From Cinnamomum chago (lineage: Eukaryota; Streptophyta; Magnoliopsida; Laurales; Lauraceae): a stretch of DNA of 64,000 nt. The stretch is from contig CP142452.1 in the NCBI GenBank assembly GCA_038049695.1, positions 28,632,501 to 28,696,500 on the forward strand, in the 5' to 3' direction. Numbering within the stretch: position 1 is the first letter of the stretch; each line of letters starts with the position of its first letter. Shown here piece by piece: positions 42,946 to 53,280 of this stretch. The notes beneath the pieces were generated by a model. That model saw only the letters and a program-made list of their open reading frames with translations, had not been told where the DNA came from and did no database searches. The position numbers and the translations under genes were made by a program.

Positions 42946-45900
42946 TCAATTAGACCTAGAGTCTTCAAGATGGGGGTGGAGAGGAAGAGCTTGTCTGTCG
43001 CCTGAACTAGAGAGTGAGCTGATCTGCCTATCACCTGACCCAGGGAGGCTGCTGACCTGCCTATTGGCTGAATAAGAGAAGGGTTTGATATGCTTAATGA
43101 CTGAACGAGAGATGAAGCCGACCATTCCTTGTATTCGGTCCCTGAGAAGAGATTTAGCTCTATCCAGAGAGGGAGGCTTGCCTCTGAACTTAGATTCATT
43201 CCGAAGGAACCAGAGGACAGAGATGGCTTGGAAGAAAATGGGTGCTGCACATTTTCTTCCAGGGCCATCTGTATCCTTAGCTAAGGCAATCCAAATCTCA
43301 GAATCAGAGAGAGGAAAGGGGTGGAGAACGCCTGCAAGGAAGAGAAGCCATTCCCAGAATTGGCGAGCCAGATTACAAATGAAGAAAAGGTGGAGGTCAA
43401 ATTCCTCACTGTTGAAGCAGTTATTGCATCTGGACGCCATAGAGCTTCCTCTATCTTTAGCCCAGGAGTCTGTCGGAGTTTTCCTATGGAGGAGACGCCA
43501 GGAGAAACAGGCCAGACGAGGACAGAAGAACTTGTTCCAGATGAGGGAAGCCTAGGGAACCTCCACTGCAGCAGACCTCAGAAGGTTCCAAGCAGATTTC
43601 AGGGATAGGGTGCCAGAGGAGTCTCCTTGCCAGGACAGGTTGTCTGTGATTTCACTGCATTAGATGGGAATATGGCTGACTATGTGATGAAGGAAGGCTT
43701 TAAGTTCTTCTGGGAGGTGGTTAGGAATAAGCCATCTGCTGTTCTGAATAATGCCTGCCACAAGGTCCGTTGCTGAAAATTGATAGTCTGGAAATCTTGA
43801 AGCAATTGGGTCATGATCAATCCAATTGTCGAACCAAAGACTAATGGAATTTCCATTGCCTAGGATCCATTTGTTATTCCTTTGGATATAGGAAGATAGG
43901 GACCTGATCCTTTTCCAAAGGATCCGCCTTTAGGATTCCTTCCATCCTAGATTGAAGATCTTTTGAAGTACCTAGATCTGAACCACTCGGCCCAGAGAGA
44001 GTTCGATGTGGCAGCTGTCCAACCCATCTTCATCAGGCAAGCTTCATTGACTTGTTTAACCCTGCGCAAGCCAAGCCCTCCCTCAGATTTTGGTAAACAG
44101 ACCGTTTCCCATCTAATGTAGATACTGCCCCTATCCTCAGAGTTGACAGACCAAAGGAAGTTCCTCATTAGCCTTTCTATTTGAAGGCAAGTTTTGCTTG
44201 GGATAGGAATTACCAAGGAAATGTGCATGGATATGGAAGAAAGAACATGTTTAATCAGAATTAAACGCCTTGCAAAGGAGAGGCATTTTGTCTTCCACCC
44301 AGCCAGCCTAGCTCTGATTGAATCCAGCAACTTGTTAAAATGCACGTGTCTCGAACAGCCAAAAAATAATGGGGCTCCAAGATAGGTGGATGGAAGGGAG
44401 GCTAGGGGGATGGCAAGGAGGGAAGACACCATGCGAGCTCTTGTAGTGTTGCATTTTCCCAAAAACATCTGACTCTTTTGGAGGTTGAAGCTCTGGCCCG
44501 AGGAATCTTGATATTTAAGAAGGATACCTTTGATGATGGACAGGACCCTCTTGTAAGCCTTCAAGAAGAGCAAAATATTATCAGCATAAATCATATGACG
44601 ACGAGTAGACTGCACTTGAGAAATTGGAAGAATTTTCCCAGACTGTCTAAGACCTTCAATTTGAATGCTGAGGATCTCCTCCGCCAAGATGAAGAGGTAG
44701 GGCGAAAGAGGATCCCCCTGATGAGGCCCACTAGATGAAGAGAAAAATCCACAGGGGCTTCTATTAATAAGAACTGAGCATTTACTAGTGCAAATCATTT
44801 CTCTCATCATGTTAATCCATCTCGAAGAGAAATTGAAGTAGGGAAGAGCCCGGAATAGGAAATTCCATTGGAGTCTATCAAAAGCCTTTGATATGTCAAG
44901 CTTAAGACAGACTGAGCCACCAATGATTTTAGAGTTGAGCTTTTGGAATAAGTCATGGGCTAGAGCCACATGATGATGAATGGTCCTCCCTTTCAGAAAA
45001 GCTGACTGATGTTTGGAGACAAGAGATGGGAGGATTCTGGACAGCCTAGTAGCTAGAATTTTCGAGATGACTTTGTAGGTGAAGTTGAGGAGGCTGATTG
45101 GGCGGTAGTCTGAGAAGGTCTCTGGGGACTGAGTCTTGGGGATGAGAGTTAGGAAATAGGAGTTTGTTTCTCTCAAAAGTCTGCTTGAAAAGAAGAAGTG
45201 AGTGACTGTAGAGATGACATCTTGACCAATTATGTTCCAACAGCTAGTAAAAAACACTCCTGAGAAACCATCAGGGCCAGGGGAGCTACTTTTCTTTAGC
45301 CCAAAGACAACATCTCTGATTTCTGTGGGAGGAGGAGTATCGGTTATGATCTTGTTTTGGTCTTCTGAGACTGATGGACTTGCTAACTGAAATAGAGATT
45401 CATCTGGGACAGTTGAGGAAGACTGAAGAAGATTGGAGAAGAAGATAGGAGCTTGGGCTCTGATTTCCTCCTCATTCACCAAAGGAGTGCCATCCATAGT
45501 GATACTGTCAATACGATTACGAATGCCTCTAGATTTAGCCGAGAGATGAAAAAAATTTGTATTCCTATCTCCCTCTTACAGCCATCTAACTTCAGCCCTT
45601 TGTTTCCAGTGAACTGATTCAGTGTGAAGCCAATTATGAAGGACAGACTTCGCAGAATTGAGCTGCGTAAGGAGGGAATCTAAAGGAGAGTTATCAAAGT
45701 CTGATTGAAGAACCAGTACAGATTGTTCTGCCTTCTTAATGTTGACCTTCAGTTGCCCAAATTCTTTTTTACACCAGATTTTAAGATTGTACTTTAGGAG
45801 CCTCAGCTTCTGAGCTAGAATAAACTGGGGAGTACCACTACAGGAGGTGGCCCAGCTAGATTCCACAACTTTGAAGGAGGCATCTTGTAACCACATCTCC

Positions 45901-46636
45901 TCAAATTTGAAGGGAATGCTTTTTTGAACAAAACTGCTCCTATGAGACAAAAGGAGAGGACTGTGATCTGAAGCTAATCTTGGAAGATGTTTGACTAAGG
46001 GATCCTCAAAGGTTTCAAACCAAGTGGTGTTGGAGAGAGCTCGATCAAGCCTAGCAGCCACATACCCCTGCCCTTGCCTATTATTGGCAAAGGTAAACCT
46101 GTTCCCAGAGAAACCTAAGTCCTTAAGACCCGCTGCCATAATCATATCATTGAATTCTCTAACTGAGATTGGAGAAGGGGGACGAATGCTCCACTTCTCT
46201 TGAGCCAAGAGAATAGAGTTAAAGTCGCCAATTACTGTCCAAGGGAGAGTAGTAGAAGATGTGTTCACCAGGTATTCCCAAAGTGTACGTCTGGTTCTAT
46301 AGTCTGTAGACCCATACACACCTGTGACAAGGCCAGCTATGGAGGAGTAGGGATCCACTAAATATATAGAAATGTGTTGGTTAGAAAAATCAGAAAGAGT
46401 AAAAGTGTATATATTGAATTGGAATTGCATAGACACCAAAGAGAGCTATTATGGTTGGAGAAAGAGAGATTAAAACCAAAGGACTGAAAAGCAGATGGAT
46501 TTTGAGAATCCAGGGGAGCCTTGGGCTCTGAAAGAAAAAGAATATCTGGAGAATGAACTATAAGAAAATGAGCCAAAATTGATTTGGTAGGGGTATTTCC
46601 AATACCTCTACAAGTCCAGCTAAGGATTTTAACCAT
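42946..46636 (-). pseudogene. L1 ORF2 (endonuclease, reverse transcriptase, zf-RVT), inactivated
   Basis: Starts MVKILSWTCRGIGN just after ORF1. The APE-type endonuclease (GDFNSIL, ASDHSPLLL) breaks frame near 46,430, and its N-terminal WNCRG motif reads WTCRG. A single in-frame TAA at 45,576-45,578 precedes EGDRNTNFFH. RT (45,497-43,947) has GPDGFSG, LTLIPKTQ, DYRPISLLN, LKLDISKAFDRLQW and HQGDPLSPYLF, but the YADD box is YADN. A stop at 43,947 and frameshifts precede the remaining zf-RVT-type C-terminus (43,440-42,946, CNNCFNSEEFDLHLFFIC). Confidence 0.9.
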
Positions 46637-48443
46637 TTAAACAACAGTAGCGGATGAAGGACCTTTAGAACTCCTAGTTTTGTGACTAGAAGATTTTGAG
46701 CCCCTGTTCTTGGGTTTCCTTATCACTTTTGCCTTAAAGGGAGATAGATCAACAACCAACATTGCAGCTTGAGAGGATTGTTGGTTTCGGGTACTGGTCA
46801 AGGGAGGAAGTTCAATTGAGATGGGAGCTTTGGGAGTTAAGAGGCTTGAGGTTGAAGCTTCAGGAGTTCGGTGGCCTAGGGTTGAGATTTTGGAAGATAA
46901 GTTAGAGGAGAAGGGATCTTCTAAGGTGCAGTGATCCAGGACCGAGAAGGAAATGGAGCAGTCTAAGGATGATGCAGGGATTTTCTCCAAGATGGCATGA
47001 GCTTCATCCAAGGGAAGGTCCAATATGGGGTTGTCATTTGGAGGGGGAATTTGAATGGGACCAGTGGCACTGACCTCTTTGATTAGAGGTACATGTCCAC
47101 TTATGGGAGGAGAAACTTCTGGAGGGCTATTGGGTAGGGGATTTGCTATGTTAGAGGGAGATAGAGGAGGGTGAGGCTGTTGGTGTAGCTGGGGGTGAGA
47201 GATTCCACTGTTTGTGGGAGGAGTTCTCAATTGGGTTGAGGAGCCAGGGACCTCTTGATTTGAAACCAAGGCTTGAGCTGGGGTATCCTCTGCCATATTG
47301 GAAAGTTTATGAGTAGCTGGGATTGATCCATCTTCTACTATTTTGCTTTGGAACTGCGGCTGAGTCTTTTGGGCTGGAGATTTTAGCAAGGCAGGCTTGG
47401 CTGTATAAGGGCATTTGGAGGAAAGATGACCTGTAGACAGACAAGCAGAACAGGGGATATTTTCATAAAAGACTTCTACCTGAACTGTGTCTTCTCCCTC
47501 TAGTTCCACGGAGAGAAAATTGTTACAGGGCTTAGCCGCATCAAGGTAGACCAACACTCGGGCGAATGATAACATCCTCTGTTGAGCTGTAGTTTCATCC
47601 AAGCGAAGAGGCTTGCTAATCGAGCTTGCTATGGAGAGGAGGATGTCACTGCTCCAGCAGTGGTACTGAATGCCTTTGAGTCTAATCCAGACCGGAGTAA
47701 GCGCTGGCCAAGAATTTTCGTCTTGTCCAGGTGACCAAGATAGAAGGAGTAGTTTCTTGTTTCCCATTTGAAGGGGGCTTTGGCAGATGATAGCATCTCT
47801 ATCCTCCTTGGAGTTAAGCCTGAAAAGGAAGTTCCCCTTCTTTGTAAGGGAGATGAGGCATGGACGAGACAGATTCCAAGAAGAGTGGACCCATCTCTCT
47901 AAACCTTCCAAGGAAGGGCGGCCTACCAACGAACTTGCCGATCGCAGAGAATAGAAAAGACTCCTTGCTGTTTGTCACCATCTGCAGCGGAATCTTCACT
48001 ATTAGCCTACCCTCCTTCCAGGCTGGGCGAGGTAAGACTGATGGGGGGGGGGGGGGGGGAATGGCCACTGAAGAGAAACAACTTGCATATGTTTTTGGGG
48101 GATTTTGGAGTCGGTTGTGGGAAGAGGTAGGGTGAGAGATGCTATTAGGGGGTTGAAGAAGGCCATCCAGGTAATTGTTGAGTAGCTGAAGCTGTGCTGG
48201 GTTCCAGGCCGAGGCAGAGGAAGAGGGGAGGGGTGGAGGATTTGGATTGGGGTTTGCCTGGCTGGAAGTTTGCTGAAAGGTGGGGTTTCCTCCAATTGAT
48301 GTTGTCGACTGGCCATTTAGAGGTATCTCTTGGGAGTATTTAGCTAGAAGAGGAGTTGGAGTTTGGTCTGGATCTGCCGGGGTGATAGGAACCAGAACAG
48401 GAGGTGGGGGGGATTTGGGGATTGGTCGGGGGTCGGGAGGCAT
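46637..48443 (-). pseudogene. L1 ORF1 (gag-like; DUF4283 and zinc knuckle), frameshifted
   Basis: Starts MPPDPRPIPKSPPPPVLVP. The N-terminal ~130 residues are Pro/Ser rich, with a proline run encoded by a 17-base C tract (48,043-48,059 as G on plus). The DUF4283-like RNA-binding region (RLIVKIPLQMVTNSKESFLF onward) shifts frame near 47,930 into the 430-codon frame that continues GNFLFRLNSKEDRDAII, then LPIWIRLKG-like PVWIRLKGIQYHCWS, then a CCHC knuckle CSACLSTGHLSSKC, a Pro/Ser-rich tail and a basic C-terminus. The likely role was binding element RNA. One frameshift separates the two frames. Confidence 0.85.
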
Positions 48444-48480
48444 GACTCTAGAAGTGTATTTTTTTTTAGAATATCATCCT

Positions 48481-49062
48481 AACATGTAGATTGCTAACTC
48501 TCAGAAAGCTTTACGTTCGAACAACGATGAATCAATCAAAAAACATTTGAACGTCCACAACTTGAAGTCTATGTTAACCTCATCAGACATAATATTTATC
48601 CTAGTGAATGTGGCTTCTAAACATTGGCTTCTTCTTGTACTTGATTCGGGAAAAAAGTCATTTTGTATATACAACTCTTTAAAGCCATATAGTGACGTTG
48701 GTTACGTGAATCAAACGGCAAGTTCAATGAATAAGGTATGCAATCTTATGAATTATTCAAAATAAACCTCGTACTTGTCTAAATAAGTTAACCGTTCTCT
48801 TTGATTTATGCATGTATCTTTCTTAAAGGATCAATTTAAACAAAGGAAGAATATAAAATGGGATAAAGCTAATGTTTTTTTCGTTGATGACTGCCCTCAA
48901 CAGGATAATGGCATGTCCATATTAGAGGTTCTTATGTGAAATATTGTATCTATTTGAATTGGTGTATTAATCCTCTTTTCATTTATATTTTCACAAATGA
49001 TTGTGGCGTCTTTGTGGTGAAATTAATGGATTGTCTATCTCACGGAGATACTTTTGATTCTT
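48481..49062 (+). pseudogene. C48 (Ulp1/SUMO-protease-like) peptidase region
   Basis: SKHWLLLVLDSGKKSFCIYN carries the catalytic His (codon near 48,622) of the HW motif and its acidic follow-up. After a plausible 93-bp intron (48,736-48,828) comes KANVFFVDDCPQQDNG with the oxyanion-hole Gln. After a broken stretch, NDCGVFVVKLMDCLSHGD contains the catalytic Cys (49,002-49,004). The Asp-Cys-Gly-Val-Phe motif is diagnostic of the family. The break between PQQDNG and NDCG (stops, no proper acceptor) argues against function. It continues the gene whose first part is at 40,780-42,550. Confidence 0.8.
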
Positions 49063-50168
49063 GACTAGTAAATACATAGTCAATATAATACTCTTTTCAT
49101 TTCTTACTCAACATTGCTCTTAATTAAATATACATGAATTCACAATATCACCAATATAAATACAAATATACATGTGACAACCAATTAAGAAAATGGGTGA
49201 CAGAATATTGCAGTGGAGTCATCCCAATGTTATATGGTCCCTGTAGGAAACAAAGCACACAATAAACCATAAATGCACATACAATACAATATTTCTTGAT
49301 AAATTAAGGTGTTGATTGGTAGACATACATGTATTGGAGTAGGACATGTCTTTAAGTAAAATGACGCCCGTTGTTTGCTCAGGTTCATGCTTCCTTCATC
49401 TTTACTTTGATCCTTTTTCAAGACGGTTTTTAGCTCTACCGCCTACTACGACAGTTATCTTTCCTTCTTTTAAAATTCATATACGACATTCTTTTCTTCA
49501 CAGGTGTTAGTAGCATGGTTTAAAAAAACGACCATTACCGTTTCATAACGACCGTTGGGTAACGGCCTATACCATTACGTTATTTGCTATATAACAACAA
49601 TAACAGTAATAACAGTCATAACGGTCTATAATGACCGATATTTTGAAAATCATGGTCAAAATATCGGCCAACGGTGCTTCCGAATGCTGAAACCCCTTAA
49701 TCTCCTAAATCGATCGTAGAAGTTATAAACATATATCTTCCATTGTTTCAAACTCTATGTAGGCCTTTATGTTGAGGATGCTTCTTCGCATTCTTTTGCC
49801 TTCGAATCAAAGGTTGTTTCCACTTTCTCAGATTGAATTTCCATAATTGTAGTATGTTTCTTTCCAAGATTATATGATGCATCTAGGTTGAAGTTAATTT
49901 ACCGTCTAGCACAAGGCATAATATTAATATCTTCATACTGCTCAAATGTAAAGCTCTTTGCTCTCCATCAACCTTAAGGAGGGAAAATGTATTTAAATTA
50001 ATATTAAGAAGCATTGGAAAACTGCAACATACCACACAATGCCTTAATAAGGGATGCCTATTTATCTTTCATATCTTTAATATTGACAAAATGACAATAA
50101 AATGGGTGGATCTATTCTACTCTCATTGATCATGTTATATGGACAAGATGACAAAAAAATGAGATATA
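49062..50168. other. 3' flank of the Ulp1-like gene, non-coding
   Basis: AT-rich, no gene seen. At 49,515-49,690 there is a block of CGTTA/TAACGG motifs in both orientations (e.g. GACCGTTGGGTAACGGCC), the style of a decayed hAT-like MITE. Ends not fixed. Confidence 0.45.
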
Positions 50169-50177
50169 TTTAAAATA

Positions 50178-50559
50178 GGAAAATATTCAAGTGAGAACTA
50201 GTTCTCACCTATTATATGAGAACTTTTTTGTGGAGCCCAACTAGCAACCCATCCAAACCTAGCAACCAATAGGGAACCCCCTAATAGTCACTAATCCCAA
50301 GGATAGGCACACATTCGAATGGACTGAACCGTTGGATCGAGGGTTGAATATTTTTTTTTAATATGAAGCCATTACACTTATGGGCCACGGATGAAGGGGT
50401 TAGGGGCATGGGTTTGGGGTCAAACTTGATACTTGGGGGTGGTCTCACATAGATCTTTCCATCCCCCTTAGTCTCATCCCCTAATGGGGCCCACAATTGG
50501 GCCCCACAAAAAATTTCTCATATAATATGTGAGAACTAGTTCTCACCTGAATATCACCG
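50178..50559. mobile_element. MITE family M1 (GTGAGAACTAGTTCTCAC) with 9-bp TSD
   Basis: 382 bp flanked by the 9-bp duplication TTTAAAATA (50,169-50,177 and 50,560-50,568). Each end is an inverted repeat of about 60 bp that itself contains the palindrome GTGAGAACTAGTTCTCAC, followed inward by TATATGAGAA and TTTTTTGTGG(A/G)GCCCA. The interior has AACCGTTGGATC, inverted relative to the same motif in the 7,958 and 14,422 MITEs. TSD length suggests a MULE-derived MITE. Confidence 0.88.
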
Positions 50560-50824
50560 TTTAAAATATTGCAGCATTAAATTGCATAATATAAATTAAA
50601 AAAATGCAAATCACCTTCATCATCTTCCCATCTCCAATCCTCATAACCAAACAACCTATTCCTTCATCATCTTCACAGCACCTTCATCATCATAGTCATC
50701 CCTCTACATCTTTTTATCACCCACTTAAACTACATAACCGAGCCTTGCATGCCTCTAACCACCTAACCCAACTCACATATCCACTTGACAATTACAACAA
50801 GAAAGAGTGGTGATTTGTCATCTT

Positions 50825-51305
50825 CCCACTTCTTAACCATTCACACTAAATTCTACCACACCCCTCTATTTTGTACAACATTTTCAGTTGGTGTTCGTTA
50901 ATAATAGCTAAAAGAATCTCATAATGGTATTTTTAGTTGGTGCTTTTTTTTCCAATTTCTCATAGGAATATTATTAAACACCTTCCATTCATAGAAAATT
51001 ATATATACATGTAGCTAGCATATACGTATACTAGTAACCTAAAAATGACACCAAAACAATAATCCAGAATCAAATGTGCAACCTAAGCACATTTATCTAT
51101 TCATTTTGGTTTTTGTAGTTATTTTCATTGTCATGCATCATCATTTCTAGACTCCGTATTTTCATGATATACTTATGGATTTCCATGTTTGTTAATCTAT
51201 ACTATGCATTCTATTTACATTATATGGTCTGAAAAGATTTTGTTTACTGATAATGTAATAAGTATGTTAAGCTGAGTCTATTTTCAAAAAAATGGATTTG
51301 TTTTC
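50825..51305. repeat. Right TIR of the Ulp1-carrying element
   Basis: Inverted partner of 40,042-40,519. Outer edge AATGGATTTGTTTTC. The copia element begins 199 bp beyond it. Confidence 0.85.
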
Positions 51306-51503
51306 ATTAAATTGTATCCTGTTTTACGTGTATGTTATTCTTGAATCGGTACCACTTAGCTTCGGTCCTATTGTAACTAGATGCAGCGAAAGTAAATTGT
51401 ATTTGTTATGGCTAGCTGTTGTATAGTCTTAATTTGTATGGGATTAATTATACTCCAGTATCCCTATCATGTAAGATGACCACACTATATATGTACATTT
51501 ACA

Positions 51504-53265
51504 TGTTGGAAAATAGGTGGGCCTTCCAGACAGGTTTCAAAACTTTTGACCCACTTGAAGCAGGGATCAATTGTCTAGAATGCAACAAACCCAATCCAGG
51601 ATGCAATTCCCTCAATCTCATAGCCATGTACAGCAACATATACTATCTATAAGATAGAAAACAACACATAAATATGCTACCACGAAATCCACAACATACA
51701 AGGATGTAGATATACCTTTGGAGCTTTGTTGTGCTCTAATGGAGGATTAGAGTTCTTTACTTTGGTGATGAACCACTTCACAATCAAAATCAGAATCTTC
51801 AACTCCTTTTGATCTTCCACGCTATGTCCCGTATTATATTTCTTTTCTCAAGAAGATGGTGGAATCCTCAAGAGAAAACCCTACTATTAACTCTAAGGAA
51901 CCAAAGGTGAAAGAGATGAGAACTTTGAGAAGAAGAAGACTTGTACAACTCTTGCACAAGGGGGCTGAAAGTGCTCTTATGATTATGCACGAATTTGAGA
52001 GGATTATTCCTCTATTTATAGCCCTCCATCACTCCTCTTTTTCTATTTGAAATAGAAGTTTAACTCCCATCACAAATTAGTAAACATCTCCCTTACTAAT
52101 TGCCATAGAAGTCTTACTTCCACAACTATTAGTTGCTTTCTCCTTTCTAATTAAAATAGAAGTCCTACTTCTATTATTAATTAGTAGCTTACCATTACCA
52201 CTATTAGAAGTCTCACTTCAAATAGAAATAGTAACCTTCCTATTAGAGTTCAAGTAGGATTAGTATCTTTCTAATAATTTGGGCTAGCATGGGGACCACT
52301 AGGGATTCCTTAGAAAGCTGGCTCAAACTGGGACACCCGACCCCACATCTCATGTGCAATTCGGGTCCACAGTTAATTGAAAATAACTCCACTAAATAAA
52401 TGCAATTGCACTCCAGTCTTAGGAATATATTTCAATGAAGACCCTAAACTTCCTCAGTACCACAAGTAGGCCCCTCCATCTATATCCATGGATCAAATGG
52501 ACATGTCCACCAAATTAGATCCATATCTTATTATGCTTGAGCCCCAATTAATTATAATGATCATTTGGTACCGATCCAATTACCTCTTAACTGGAATGGG
52601 TGCGCACTTACCAATGATAAATCCATTAATTGGCACAAGGGGATATTTAAGATAGATTCCTTCTTGACTATTGAATGTTCCCATAGCTCTACTACTACGT
52701 ACCCAAATCACCGAGGTGTTGACCAACAATTGGCCTCACTCATTGGTGACTCAAAGCAAATGAATAGATAGAAACTTGAGTTCATTAATGTCTCAGGATT
52801 ATGAGCCTACTGTTAGGGAATTATGAGAGCAGACCTTAAAGTATGGACAATGTGTATAAGGTGCTTCTCATGGTCCTTCAATACATCTAATGTACCAACA
52901 TCATGATCCAGAATCTTACATTCTGATGATCGAGATAAATCACACTATCTCATAGTGATCAAAATGCTGCAACTTTGTCAGATGAGGTGTCCAATCTCAT
53001 CACTGGTTGTGAAGATAATTTAAGTATAAGATATGTAATACATATCTCATGTATCTGGATCTCATCCATACACATGTATTACATCTAGTATACTTGTGGA
53101 CTCCGGTTCATCTCATGAACCATTATGTCGTTTGTATTAGTTATGTGCAAGTATATGAAACACCATTCATCTCATGAAAGGAAAAACAGGAATTTTATTG
53201 ATAAATAAAGAAATTAATCAATTTATTACATTATATACCCTTGGTATTGAGACCATAAACTAACA
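51504..53265 (-). repeat. 3' LTR of the copia element
   Basis: 1,762 bp; in element orientation the downstream LTR. On the plus strand it starts TGTTGGAAAATAGG and ends AAACTAACA. Open frames inside it (e.g. 51,856-52,050) recur in the other LTR but carry no domain and are not called. Confidence 0.96.
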
Positions 53266-53280
53266 ATCTCCCACTTGGGC
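53266..53280 (-). promoter_or_regulatory. Polypurine tract
   Basis: The minus strand reads AGCCCAAGTGGGAGAT directly before the 3' LTR (TGTTAG...), the expected start of plus-strand DNA synthesis. It overlaps the stop-codon end of gag-pol. Confidence 0.85.

Larger units (their letters stand above)
42791..48463 (-). mobile_element. Nearly full-length L1 LINE with 17-bp TSD
   Basis: Flanked by a perfect 17-bp duplication TTTTAGAATATCATCCT (42,774-42,790 and 48,464-48,480). The left edge starts with a T run (the reverse complement of the poly-A tail), so the element reads right to left. It carries ORF1 and ORF2, both broken. Only about 20 bp precede the ORF1 start, so the 5' UTR is probably truncated. 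It interrupts the Ulp1-carrying element. Confidence 0.95.
40042..51305. mobile_element. 11.3-kb TIR element carrying a DUF1985/Ulp1-like gene
   Basis: Long inverted repeats at 40,042-40,519 and 50,825-51,305 bracket plus-strand remnants of a gene ending in a C48 peptidase region. Long TIRs plus a Ulp1-type protease resemble Ulp1-carrying MULEs (Kaonashi-type), and Ulp1 genes also occur in plant CACTA elements. I saw no transposase and no clean TSD, so class is inferred. An L1 (42,791-48,463) and a MITE (50,178-50,559) are inserted in it. Removing them leaves about 5.2 kb. Confidence 0.65.

Noticed and set aside
43085..43555. 156-codon plus-strand frame
   Set aside because: Antisense of the L1 ORF2 C-terminal region.
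47860..48135. 91-codon plus-strand frame with a glycine run
   Set aside because: Antisense of L1 ORF1 across the homopolymer tract.
51856..52050. 64-codon frame conserved in both copia LTRs (also 59,375-59,569)
   Set aside because: The LTRs are recent copies of each other, so similarity is automatic. No domain was recognised.
52565..52771. 68-codon frame in the LTR (and 60,084-60,290)
   Set aside because: Same reason as above: an LTR shadow frame.
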